From Flavimaribacter sp039888615 (GTDB lineage Bacteria; Pseudomonadota; Alphaproteobacteria; Rhizobiales; Rhizobiaceae): 64,000 nucleotides of DNA. The translations under genes were made by a program, and so were the position numbers. The DNA lies in assembly GCA_039888615.1 (NCBI GenBank), contig JBDQQS010000023.1, one strand, 5' to 3'. Under the pieces are notes generated by a model. It was not told where the DNA came from and made no database searches. It saw nothing but the letters and a program-made list of their open reading frames with translations. Positions 43,521-51,822 of the stretch are shown one piece after another (positions within the stretch are counted from its first letter, which is position 1; each line of letters opens with the position of its first letter).

Positions 43521-44342
43521 TTGAGACTTTCGGGTCTTCCCCGCAGCACGTTCTATTACAGACATAGAGCTTTGTCCCGGCCCGACAGGCATTGCGTGCT
43601 GAAAGAGACCATCAAGTCGGTCTTTGACCAACACAAGGGACGGTACGGTTATCGCCGGGTCACGGCGGCGCTGCGAGGACTTGGAAAGAAGGTCAATCAC
43701 AAGACCGTCCAGCGGCTGATGGGTGAGATGGGACTGAAATCCCTGGTCCGTCCGAAGAAATACCGCTCCTACAAGGGCTTGGTCGGGCGCGTCGCCCCGG
43801 ACCTTATAAAGCGGCAGTTCAGCGCCGATCAGATGAACCAGAAATGGACCACGGACGTCACGGAGTTCTCCGTATCCGGCGAGAAGCTTTATCTGTCGCC
43901 AGTTATGGACCTTTATAACGGCGAAATCATCGCCTTTGAGACAGCAAGGCGGCCCGTCTTCAAGCTGGTTCGCAACATGTTGGCCAAGGCGCTCGACCGG
44001 ATCGGCGAAGATGACAAGCCAATCCTGCATTCCGATCAGGGGTGGCAGTATCAGATGCCGAAATGGAGCCGCATGCTTGAAAGCCGCAACATCGCCCAAT
44101 CCATGTCGCGAAAGGGAAACTGTCTGGATAATGCCGCCATGGAAAGCTTCTTTGCCATCCTCAAATCAGAGTTCTTCCATCCCGACCGCTTTGACGACAT
44201 CGACACTCTGGAGGCAGGCATCGGCGAATACATCCGGTATTACAACAATGACCGCATAAAACTGAAACTCAAAGGGCTGAGCCCTGTACAATACAGGACC
44301 CAGCCCCTAAATCAGACCTTGCTTCAAACTGTCCAACTTTAA
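43521..44342 (+). CDS. IS3-family transposase OrfB (rve integrase domain)
   Basis: 273 residues of the catalytic part. The DDE triad is visible: TTDVTEF (Asp), LHSDQGWQYQ (Asp) and NAAMESFFAILKSE (Glu), 35 residues apart as required. Upstream is the HTH_21-like segment HKGRYGYRRVTAALRGLGKKVNHKTVQRLM. When made by -1 frameshift, it joins OrfA at about 43434, and the shifted frame runs through ...RPFYPFEGLLRLSGLP into this frame. The frame ends just before the right inverted repeat and looks functional. Confidence 0.9.
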   Translation: MRLSGLPRSTFYYRHRALSRPDRHCVLKETIKSVFDQHKGRYGYRRVTAALRGLGKKVNHKTVQRLMGEMGLKSLVRPKKYRSYKGLVGRVAPDLIKRQFSADQMNQKWTTDVTEFSVSGEKLYLSPVMDLYNGEIIAFETARRPVFKLVRNMLAKALDRIGEDDKPILHSDQGWQYQMPKWSRMLESRNIAQSMSRKGNCLDNAAMESFFAILKSEFFHPDRFDDIDTLEAGIGEYIRYYNNDRIKLKLKGLSPVQYRTQPLNQTLLQTVQL

Positions 44343-44395
44343 GGGGTCAGTTCACAAGGCGGGGCCTTTTTCATGTTCACGCCCATCGATCGCGG

Positions 44396-44662
44396 CTACC
44401 GGCGCCGCTCGACCAGAAAGGCATCGCGGTATCCCCGGCGACGCTTGCTTCTCTCGATGCGATTGAAGGCCAGGTCGGCATCATCGGCGGTGTCGAAGGT
44501 CTCCATCATTGTCTGGCCGCGCGTGCCGATCCTTCCCCAATCGCGGATAAGAGATGCACCGCCGAACAGCGTCGGCTGAACACTCAGGCTATAAAAGCGC
44601 CGCATGTTCTGTGCGGGGTCGATGCGGCGAAGATGGACCGGCTCGGGTTCGCGTGAAGGCAT
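44396..44662 (-). CDS. Small WGR-domain protein
   Basis: About 88 residues from the ATG at 44662 (an ATG at 44734 would add 24 poorly supported residues). The WGR signature is HLRRIDPAQNMRRFYSLSVQ, then RDWGRIGTRGQTMMETF. It is a relative of the WGR protein at 14.1 kb. It faces the IS3 element convergently. As elsewhere in this family, nucleic-acid binding is likely, but the job in a plasmid is unknown. Confidence 0.78.
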   Translation of the reverse strand: MPSREPEPVHLRRIDPAQNMRRFYSLSVQPTLFGGASLIRDWGRIGTRGQTMMETFDTADDADLAFNRIERSKRRRGYRDAFLVERRR

Positions 44663-44778
44663 GGGAGGAGTCTCGCTTCCTGCGGAAGCGGCGTCCAACG
44701 AATTCCGTGAATCGTTAGTCACGGATCGATTCATAAAATTGATGGCGGAACAAAGCCCGGGATGGGCGTCTATGGGGC

Positions 44779-45216
44779 TCAGCCGAGTTCCTGAGCCAGC
44801 CCGATTAGCAGCCTTTCAGGCCCTCGGACGTAGCAGAGCCTATACACGTCCTGATAATCAACGATGTCGCCGACAAGTACGGCACCGTGCTTGCCGAGTT
44901 TTTCAAGTGTTTCGCGAAGGTCGTCCACTGTGAACATCGCGCGGAGGTAGCCCAGGGCATTGACTGGCGCGTTGCGGTGATCCGCGACAACGGTCGGCCT
45001 AAGGAAGCGCGAAAGTTCGAGGCGGTTATGGCCGTCGGGCGTCCGTATCATGGCGATCTCGACATGTTGGTCGCCGAGCCCGGTGACTTGTCCGGCCCAC
45101 TCCCCCTCAATCATGGCTCGTCCTTCGAGTTCGAGACCGAGCTCGACAAAGAAAGCGATCGACCTGTCGAGGTCCTCGACGACGATGCCGACATTGTCCA
45201 TCCGTTTGAGTGCCAT
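44779..45216 (-). CDS. VOC-family protein
   Basis: A 145-residue protein with two beta-alpha-beta repeats typical of glyoxalase/dioxygenase folds: NVGIVVEDLDRSIAFFVELGLELEGRA and YLRAMFTVDDLRETLEKLGKHG...YRLCYVRGPERLLIGLAQEL. The His at HVEIAMI and Glu residues could serve a metal. It is cargo between the IS3 element and the transfer genes. The substrate is unknown. Confidence 0.8.
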   Translation of the reverse strand: MALKRMDNVGIVVEDLDRSIAFFVELGLELEGRAMIEGEWAGQVTGLGDQHVEIAMIRTPDGHNRLELSRFLRPTVVADHRNAPVNALGYLRAMFTVDDLRETLEKLGKHGAVLVGDIVDYQDVYRLCYVRGPERLLIGLAQELG

Positions 45217-45349
45217 TTCGTCAGACTACAAGGAGTGGTTCCGCTCAACAAGCGAGCAGCTTCCTTCCGCAAGCCGCAATGGCATCATCTGCACAGCATG
45301 GCCCCGCGCAGATGGTGGTAGCCGGCATCACGAACATGATTTCGAGCTC

Positions 45350-47257
45350 TCATGAAACCTTGTTGCTAGCCACGACGCTCTTCATGTCATCGCGCCGGAA
45401 CCAGATCGCACGCCCGCACCGAAGCGGCGCATTGCCCGAAGTGAACACGATCTGTTCGTCACCGCGCATGCGCAGCACTTCTTCGGACAAAATCAGGGGT
45501 CGGGCCGCAAGCTGCTTGGAGCGTGTTCGCGACGATCCTGACATCTGCGATGTCCGGCTGAGTTGATCCACTTCAACCGTGGTATTGCCGCATCGCCGCG
45601 AGATGTATTCGGCGGTTTCCGGATCGTTGATCGCGGCGAAGGAGACCCAGGACGCGCTCTCGAACCATTTCGATGTGGCGTCGCGGCCGCCATAGGTCTC
45701 GCGCATCTGTCCGATCGACTGAAAGAGAAGAAGCAGGCTGATCCCGTATTTGCGGCCGGCGTCCCGCGCGGTTTCCAGAATGCGCAGATACCCAAGCCGC
45801 GCCACCTCATCGAGCAGGAACAACGTCCGGCCCTTCGTCTCTCCATTCCGATTGTAGATCGCGTTGAGCAGTGCGCCGATGATCGTGCGGGCAAGGCCCG
45901 GGTGGGCCTCAAGTGTTTTGAGGTCCAGATTGACGAAGATATCGGTTTTTCCATTCGCCAGATCGTCGGTCGACAAGCTCGAACCGGATACGAGCGCCGC
46001 ATAATTAGGATAGCTCAGCCAGTGGGTTTCCTTGATCGCGTTTGCATAAACGCCGGAAAAGGTTTCCGGCGTCATGTTGACGAAGGCGGCGACGTTCTCC
46101 CGCACGAACTCGGATTCCGAATTGTCATGGATCGTCTGCAGGCGCTCGCGCAGTTTCGGTTCCGGCTCCGATAGGTTCATGCGCACTTGGCGCAGCGTCT
46201 GCTTTTCCTTTGCTGTATGCCCCGAGAGGCAGACATCGGCGATCAGCGCGGTGATCAACTGCAGGGCGGAGGCGCGGAAGAAGTCGTCGCGCATGGACGT
46301 CTGCCTGCCGACATCGGTGACGACCCAGCTCGCCACCGCGACGACATCCTCTTCCTTCGTGCCGCCATAGCGGCCGATCCAGTCGAGCACATTGAAGCCG
46401 ACCGAGCCATCCTTCGGGCTGAGCACGAAGACCTCACGCCCGGCCTTGCGCCGATGATCGATGACCATGGGCGCGACCTCGTTGGATGGATCGAGCGCCA
46501 CAAGTCCGCCGCCCCATTTGAGCGCTGTGGGGATCGTGACGGACGTCGTCTTGAAACCGCCCGACCCGGCGAACACCAGGCCGTGGGTCGATCCGAAAGA
46601 GGCGTCGAAACACAGGAGCGGCGACTTCCCGCCAGCCCCCCAGGACTGTTTGCCATCAGCCCGAAACGTGTGGCTCGCAACGCTGTCCTTGTCGACGCGA
46701 TAGGCCTCGCCGACGACAATCCCGCCATCTTCTCCGAACATCCGTTTCGCCTCGCCGAGTGACATCCAGTCCGCCGATCCGTGAATGGCGCGCTTGCCCG
46801 TCAGACGGCGTGGCTTCATGCTCGCGAAGGCGGCATCGCCGCGCAGCGCAACCCGAAGCGCGAACATGCCGGCAACAAAGCAGACCATCGCACCGATACC
46901 GGTCGAAGGATCGGCATATTCGATCAGCCGGTGCCCATCGGGGACCGCGTCCGCGAAGCCGCTGAGACGCGAAAACTCGCGCAATCCCGCAACGGCAATC
47001 ACGCCGGCCGCGCCCGCCAGGACACCAAGGCCGGCCGATTTGATCGCCATGGCGCCGCGCGCTGCAAAGAGGAAGACGATCCCGATAGCCGCGGCAGACA
47101 CATAGGGCAAGGCAATGCCGATCCGCCCCAGCGTTTGCTGCGTCTCGGCCGAATTGCCGAACCGTGCCAGCCAGGTTTCCGAGCCAGTAAGCCCAAGACA
47201 CACAGCGATCATCAAACCGACCGGAGCGATCACGAGGAGGAGCTTATTCAGGGTCAT
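45350..47257 (-). CDS. traG: Type IV coupling protein TraG (VirD4-like)
   Basis: A 635-residue inner-membrane ATPase that couples the relaxosome to the conjugative pore. Three to four hydrophobic segments lie in the first 145 residues. A Walker A-like FAGSGGFKTTS (about residue 240) and LFLLDEVARLG (Walker B, about residue 470) are present, with LFQSIGQMRETYG and RCGNTT typical of VirD4/TraG. The gene is last in the traC-traD-traG unit, transcribed away from oriT, with its start overlapping the traD stop by 14 bp. Mating-pore (trb) genes are not in the window. Confidence 0.93.
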   Translation of the reverse strand: MTLNKLLLVIAPVGLMIAVCLGLTGSETWLARFGNSAETQQTLGRIGIALPYVSAAAIGIVFLFAARGAMAIKSAGLGVLAGAAGVIAVAGLREFSRLSGFADAVPDGHRLIEYADPSTGIGAMVCFVAGMFALRVALRGDAAFASMKPRRLTGKRAIHGSADWMSLGEAKRMFGEDGGIVVGEAYRVDKDSVASHTFRADGKQSWGAGGKSPLLCFDASFGSTHGLVFAGSGGFKTTSVTIPTALKWGGGLVALDPSNEVAPMVIDHRRKAGREVFVLSPKDGSVGFNVLDWIGRYGGTKEEDVVAVASWVVTDVGRQTSMRDDFFRASALQLITALIADVCLSGHTAKEKQTLRQVRMNLSEPEPKLRERLQTIHDNSESEFVRENVAAFVNMTPETFSGVYANAIKETHWLSYPNYAALVSGSSLSTDDLANGKTDIFVNLDLKTLEAHPGLARTIIGALLNAIYNRNGETKGRTLFLLDEVARLGYLRILETARDAGRKYGISLLLLFQSIGQMRETYGGRDATSKWFESASWVSFAAINDPETAEYISRRCGNTTVEVDQLSRTSQMSGSSRTRSKQLAARPLILSEEVLRMRGDEQIVFTSGNAPLRCGRAIWFRRDDMKSVVASNKVS

Positions 47258-47459
47258 TGGAAAACGCCTCCACTCCGATCGCCGTCAGCCGCTCCCGCTC
47301 CGCTTCGTCCGCTGTTATCCGGCTGACGCCGTCGATCAGCAGTCCGAGCAGCAGCGCCCGCTTCTCGTAGCGAAGACCAGCTTTGACGATCAGGCCGCCA
47401 AGCTGGATTTTCTCGCGCGTGTCCTTCTTGCGCGCGTCGGACCGGCTTGCCTGTCGCAT
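47244..47459 (-). CDS. traD: Conjugal transfer protein TraD (Ti type)
   Basis: A 71-residue protein from the ATG at 47459, the same size as Ti-plasmid TraD. It contains SDARKKDTREKIQLGGLIVKAGLRYEKRALLLGLLIDG, the family signature. The open frame reaches upstream to 47570 (TTG), but that would run back into traC. It begins four bases after the traC stop and overlaps traG. It is a relaxosome accessory factor. Confidence 0.88.
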   Translation of the reverse strand: MRQASRSDARKKDTREKIQLGGLIVKAGLRYEKRALLLGLLIDGVSRITADEAERERLTAIGVEAFSNDPE

Positions 47460-47463
47460 GCGC

Positions 47464-47727
47464 TCAAGCCTCGCTATTCGCGCCCGAAGACGCGCCAGCC
47501 GGGTTTTGCGTGAGGGGAGATTTCCGGGTCTCGCTACCGCCGCCACGAAACCGTTTCGCCAAATCCTCAAAGGCTTGGACGAGCTGGGCGTCGTCGATCT
47601 CGATTTCTCCGAGACCGGCCTTGAGCGCGAGCCGTCCGATCCGTTCGGCCTCGCGCGTTTCGGCGACTTTGAGCTGCTCCTGCAGTTTGGCGATGTCTTC
47701 CTTGATCTTAGATGAGGGTTTTCTCAT
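47464..47727 (-). CDS. traC: Conjugal transfer protein TraC
   Basis: An 87-residue protein from the ATG at 47727, starting MRKPSSKIKEDIAKLQEQLKVAETREAERIGRLALKAGLGEIEIDD, typical of TraC in Ti-type systems. It is a relaxosome accessory protein acting at oriT with TraA. A Met at 47766 gives a 13-residue N-terminal extension and is less likely. It is the first gene of the unit to the left of oriT. Confidence 0.86.
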   Translation of the reverse strand: MRKPSSKIKEDIAKLQEQLKVAETREAERIGRLALKAGLGEIEIDDAQLVQAFEDLAKRFRGGGSETRKSPLTQNPAGASSGANSEA

Positions 47728-47983
47728 TCCGTGTGCTCCCTGTTCTGGCGAATGGCTGAAAGCCATGAGCAGAATCGCCCGGGTGCGCGTTCAGCGCATC
47801 CCGGCAGAAATGCCGGGTCGAGAGACCCGTCTCTTTGGGAGATCATCCCAGCGTTCCGAAGGAATGCGTCCAAGGGCGCAGTAATACGTCGCGAACCGCG
47901 ACGTGCTGCTGGCGGCCCTTCCGGGGGGTAGGCCGCCGTTCTGCGGAACAAGTTGGACTTGTTTCTCAGGAGCTCGATGGCCC
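47728..47983. other. oriT: oriT region between traC and traA
   Basis: A 256-bp divergent interval rich in hairpins: ATGGCT/AGCCAT (47752-47766), CCCGGCA/TGCCGGG around GAAA (47800-47817), a perfect ACGTCGCG/CGCGACGT stem with AAC loop (47886-47904), and GGCGGCC/GGCCGCC (47911-47937). AAGGGCGCAGTAATACGTCGC at 47872-47892 matches the known Ti/RSF1010-type nic region, in which the relaxase nicks beside GGGCGCA. The location between traC and traA is the same as in Ti plasmids. No TraR-type tra box was found. Confidence 0.82.
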
Positions 47984-50900
47984 GTGGCGATCACGCATTT
48001 CACACCTCAGCTCATTTCGCGCGGAAATGGCCGCAGCGCGGTGCTGTCCGCTGCCTATCGGCATTGCGCGAAAATGAGCCACGAGGCGGAAGCTCGCACG
48101 GTCGACTATTCCAACAAGAAGAACCTGGCCCACGAAGAATTTCTCCTGCCGCCCAATGCCCCGAAATGGGCCTGCGACATGATCGCGGATCGGTCCGTGG
48201 CGGCCGCCGCGGAAGCCTTCTGGAACACGGTCGAAGCCTTCGAGAAACGCAGCGATGCCCAGCTCGCCAAGGAATTCATCATTGCGCTGCCGGTCGAGCT
48301 CAGCCGGGACCAGAACATCGCACTGGTCCGGCAATTTGTCTCCGAGCAGGTGCTTTCGCGAGGGCAAGTGGCGGACTGGGTCTTCCACGACGATCCGGGC
48401 AATCCGCATATCCACCTGATGACCACGCTGCGCCCCCTGACCGAAGACGGGTTCGGGTCCAAGAAGGTCGCCGTGCTCGGACCGGACGGGCAGCCGGTTC
48501 GGACCAAGACCGGCAAAATCCAGTACAAGCTCTGGTCCGGTGAGAAGCCTGAATTCCTCGAGCAACGGCGAAGATGGCTCGATCTTCAGAACCACCATCT
48601 GGCACTTGCCGGGTTGGAGGTACGGGTCGATGGCCGCTCTTATGCCGAGCGGGGCATCGACATTGAGCCGACCACCCATATCGGTGTTGCGGCAAAGGCG
48701 CTGCAGCGCAAGGCCGAGACCAAGGCGAGCGCCATCGATCTTGAACGTCTCGCCCTTCATGAGGCGCAACGGCAGAAGAACGCGGTGCGGATCGAGGCCC
48801 GTCCCGAGCTGGTGCTCGACATTCTCACCTCGGAAAAAAGCGTCTTCGATCAGCGCGACATCGCCAAGGTCCTGCATCGCTACATCGACGATCCCGAACG
48901 CTTCCAGCGGCTTCTCGCGCGGATCACGGAGAGCCCTGAATGCCTGAAGCTCGCCGATGAAACCATCGATTTCGCGACAGGCGCGCGTGTTCCGGCGCGG
49001 CTGACCACCCGGGCGATGATTCGGCTCGAGGCCGAAATGGTCAGCCGCGCGGACTGGCTTTCGGGAAAGAGCGGGTTTGCGGTCCGGGCGAAGGTATTGG
49101 AAGCCGTCTTTGGGCACCATGAGCGGCTGTCAGAGGAGCAGCGGACGGCCATCGAGCATGTGGCGGGTCCGGAGCGGATCGCAACGGTCGTCGGCCGGGC
49201 AGGGGCCGGCAAGACCACGATGATGAAGGCCGCCCGCGAAGCCTGGGAACTGGCCGGCTACAAAGTGGTCGGCGGCGCGCTTGCGGGCAAGGCGGCCGAG
49301 GGTCTGGAGAAGGAAGCCGGCATTCCGTCCCGCACGCTCGCCTCCTGGGAGCTCGGTTGGCAACAGGGCCGCCGGCGTCTCGATGACAAGACCGTCTTCG
49401 TTCTCGACGAGGCGGGCATGGTCTCGTCCCGGCAGATGGCGACTTTCGTTGAAGCGGCCGCCAAGACCGGCGCCAAACTGATCCTTGTCGGTGACGCTGA
49501 GCAGCTGCAGCCGATCGAGGCGGGCGCGGCATTCCGGGCGATCGTCGAGCGCACCGGCTATGCCGAGCTCGAAACCATCTATCGCCAGAATGAACCTTGG
49601 ATGCGAGCGGCATCACTCGATCTGGCGCGGGGTCGGGTGAAGGAAGCGCTCGCCGCGTATCGCGCGAAAGGCAATCTAATCGCGCAGACGCTGAAAGCCG
49701 ATGCCATCGGAACGCTGATTGCCGACTGGAACCGTGACTACGATCCGGAGAAGTCGACTTTGATCCTCGCGCATCTGCGCCGCGATGTCCGTCAGCTCAA
49801 CACGATGGCGCGTGAAAAGCTCGTCGAGCGCGGCTTGATCGAAACCGGCCACGCCTTCAGGACCGAGGATGGAACCAGGCAGTTTGCCGCCGGCGATCAG
49901 ATTGTTTTCCTCAAGAACGAAGGCTCGCTCGGCGTCAAGAATGGCATGATTGCAAAGGTCGTGGAAGCGGCGCCCGGCCGTATCATCGCGACGATTGGAG
50001 ACGGGGAGGGCGCATCCCGCGTCACTGTCGACCAGCGCTTCTATCGCAACCTCGATCACGGCTATGCCACGACGATCCACAAGTCGCAGGGCGCGACCGT
50101 CGACCGCGTGAAAGTGCTCGCCTCGCTCTCGCTCGACCGGCACCTGACCTACGTTGCGATGACCCGGCATCGGGAAGACATGGCGCTCTATTACGGCAGC
50201 CGGTCCTTCCATCTCGCCGGCGGGCTCGAGAAGCTGCTCTCCCGCAAGAACGCCAAGGAGGTCACGCTCGATTATGCGGGCGGGCGCTTCTACGCCCATG
50301 CGCTTCGCTTCGCCAATAATCGCGGTCTGCACCTCGTGCGTGTCGCGCGAACGCTGATGCGCGACCGGGTTCAATGGACGATCCGGCAGAAACAGAAACT
50401 CGTCGATCTCGGCCTCCGGCTTCGGACCGCCGGCGCGCGCCTTGGGCTTGCCGATCGACCGCTTCATCAATCCCCGCAATCAGTCAGAAAGGCCGAGCCG
50501 ATGGTCAAGGGCATATCCAGTTTCACCATGTCGGTGACCGATGCAGCGGACGAAAAACTGCAGACCGATCCGGCCCTGCAAACGCAGTGGGACAATTTCT
50601 CCGACCGCATTCGTCTCGTCTATGCGGATCCCGAAAGCGCCTTCAAGGCGATGCGCATGGAGGCCGTTGTCGAAGACCCGAACGTTGCGAGGCAGCGCCT
50701 CGGCGAGATCGAACGGAATGCGGCGAGCTTCGGCGCGCTCAAGGGTCGGGAAGGGTTGCTGGCGAGCCGCTCGGATCGGGAGGATCGTCGTGTGGCAGAA
50801 GTCAACGTGCCAGCACTGCGCAAGGACCTCGAACGCTATCTCGACATGAGGGAGAGGGCGACCGCCAAGTACAGGTTGGAAGAGGAAGGGCATCGCAAAC

Positions 50901-51295
50901 GCACCTCGATCGACATCCCGTCCCTGTCGCCCGCGGCGGCGCGCGCCATGGAAAAGGTCCGCGACGCCATCGATCGCAACGATCTGCCGGCTGCGCTCGG
51001 ATTTGCGCTGGCCGACCGCATGGTGAAGGCCGAACTCGACACCTTCAACAAGGCGGTCTCTGAGCGGTTCGGGGAGCGGACGTTGCTCGGCAATGCAGCC
51101 AAGACTCCGTCGGGGGCGACCTTTGACAAGGCCGCAGCAGGCATGTCGCCCGGTGACCGGGAAAAACTCAGCACCGCCTGGCCGACCATGCGTGCCGGCC
51201 AGCAACTTGCCGCGCACGAGCGCACCCAGCAGGCCCTGAAGCAGTCCGAGGCGATGCGGCAAACCCAGACCAAGAGCCAGGGGCTGAAACAGTGA
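47984..51295 (+). CDS. traA: Relaxase-helicase TraA
   Basis: About 1,103 residues from the GTG at 47984, with AGGAG 11 bases upstream; the frame is open further but the product begins AITHFTPQLISRGNGRSAVLSAAYRHCAKM, typical of TraA. The N-terminal MobA-type relaxase has NPHIHLMTTLRPL (metal-binding His residues) and a catalytic Tyr in the first part. The helicase has VVGRAGAGKTTMMK (about residue 410) and VFVLDEAGMVSSRQMATF. The C-terminal domain is helical. It nicks oriT and unwinds the strand. It is first in the rightward traA-traF-traB unit. Confidence 0.94.
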   Translation: MAITHFTPQLISRGNGRSAVLSAAYRHCAKMSHEAEARTVDYSNKKNLAHEEFLLPPNAPKWACDMIADRSVAAAAEAFWNTVEAFEKRSDAQLAKEFIIALPVELSRDQNIALVRQFVSEQVLSRGQVADWVFHDDPGNPHIHLMTTLRPLTEDGFGSKKVAVLGPDGQPVRTKTGKIQYKLWSGEKPEFLEQRRRWLDLQNHHLALAGLEVRVDGRSYAERGIDIEPTTHIGVAAKALQRKAETKASAIDLERLALHEAQRQKNAVRIEARPELVLDILTSEKSVFDQRDIAKVLHRYIDDPERFQRLLARITESPECLKLADETIDFATGARVPARLTTRAMIRLEAEMVSRADWLSGKSGFAVRAKVLEAVFGHHERLSEEQRTAIEHVAGPERIATVVGRAGAGKTTMMKAAREAWELAGYKVVGGALAGKAAEGLEKEAGIPSRTLASWELGWQQGRRRLDDKTVFVLDEAGMVSSRQMATFVEAAAKTGAKLILVGDAEQLQPIEAGAAFRAIVERTGYAELETIYRQNEPWMRAASLDLARGRVKEALAAYRAKGNLIAQTLKADAIGTLIADWNRDYDPEKSTLILAHLRRDVRQLNTMAREKLVERGLIETGHAFRTEDGTRQFAAGDQIVFLKNEGSLGVKNGMIAKVVEAAPGRIIATIGDGEGASRVTVDQRFYRNLDHGYATTIHKSQGATVDRVKVLASLSLDRHLTYVAMTRHREDMALYYGSRSFHLAGGLEKLLSRKNAKEVTLDYAGGRFYAHALRFANNRGLHLVRVARTLMRDRVQWTIRQKQKLVDLGLRLRTAGARLGLADRPLHQSPQSVRKAEPMVKGISSFTMSVTDAADEKLQTDPALQTQWDNFSDRIRLVYADPESAFKAMRMEAVVEDPNVARQRLGEIERNAASFGALKGREGLLASRSDREDRRVAEVNVPALRKDLERYLDMRERATAKYRLEEEGHRKRTSIDIPSLSPAAARAMEKVRDAIDRNDLPAALGFALADRMVKAELDTFNKAVSERFGERTLLGNAAKTPSGATFDKAAAGMSPGDREKLSTAWPTMRAGQQLAAHERTQQALKQSEAMRQTQTKSQGLKQ

Positions 51296-51822
51296 GCTGG
51301 CGGCGCCGGACCGTCATCGTCGCCGCTCTCGCTTGCATCCCACTTGCGCTGTTCGGCCTGGGATATGGTGCCGGCTTTCGGATCAATCTGACACCGAGCT
51401 ATCCGCTCGGTCTCTGGCGGATCGAAACACTGAACCGCGATGTGCGGGCCGGGGATCGGGTGTTCATTTGCCCGCCACTGACCGACGCGTTTCGCCAGGC
51501 ACGTGAGCGCGGCTATGTGCGGCGGGGCCTCTGCCCCGGCTGGCTCAGCCCCTTGATCAAGACCGTCATGGCGCTGCCCGGGCAGTCGGTTGAGATCGGC
51601 AGGTCCGTCGCGATCGACGGTCTCGCGATGCCCCAATCGACGATTCAATCGCGTGACGGATCGGGTCGGGAGCTGACGCCCGACCCCGGCGGTGTTGTGC
51701 CGCCAGACACGCTGTTTCTTCTTTCGACATTCAGAGGTTCTTATGACTCACGATATTTTGGGCCGATCCCGGCCGCCGGCGTTCTCGGGTTGGCGAAACC
51801 GGTTTTCACCTTCGCGCCGTAG
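51292..51822 (+). CDS. traF: Conjugative signal peptidase TraF
   Basis: A 176-residue S26-type serine peptidase. The catalytic Ser lies in NLTPSYPLGLWRI (residues 32-44) and the Lys in IKTVMALPGQSVEI. The N-terminal hydrophobic segment anchors it to the membrane. TraF matures the TrbC pilin by cyclisation. The GTG at 51292 overlaps the traA stop (GTGA), and its 3' end overlaps the traB start region by about 80 bp. Its pilin partner is not in the window. Confidence 0.9.
   Translation: MSWRRRTVIVAALACIPLALFGLGYGAGFRINLTPSYPLGLWRIETLNRDVRAGDRVFICPPLTDAFRQARERGYVRRGLCPGWLSPLIKTVMALPGQSVEIGRSVAIDGLAMPQSTIQSRDGSGRELTPDPGGVVPPDTLFLLSTFRGSYDSRYFGPIPAAGVLGLAKPVFTFAP

Larger units (their letters stand above)
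42914..44354 (+). mobile_element. IS3-family element (IS150-like) inserted in a terminator loop
   Basis: 1,441 bp with 25-bp terminal inverted repeats that differ at two positions (42914-42938 and 44330-44354; both outer ends TGAACTGACCCC). A four-base CAAG repeat flanks it (42910-42913 and 44355-44358), consistent with a target duplication. Two frames, orfA and orfB, overlap in the -1 frame through an A7 slippery run. It looks intact. It sits exactly in the loop of the DUF736 terminator. Confidence 0.9.

Noticed and set aside
47728..47983. TraR-type tra box
   Set aside because: No 18-bp palindrome of the TraR type was found between traC and traA.
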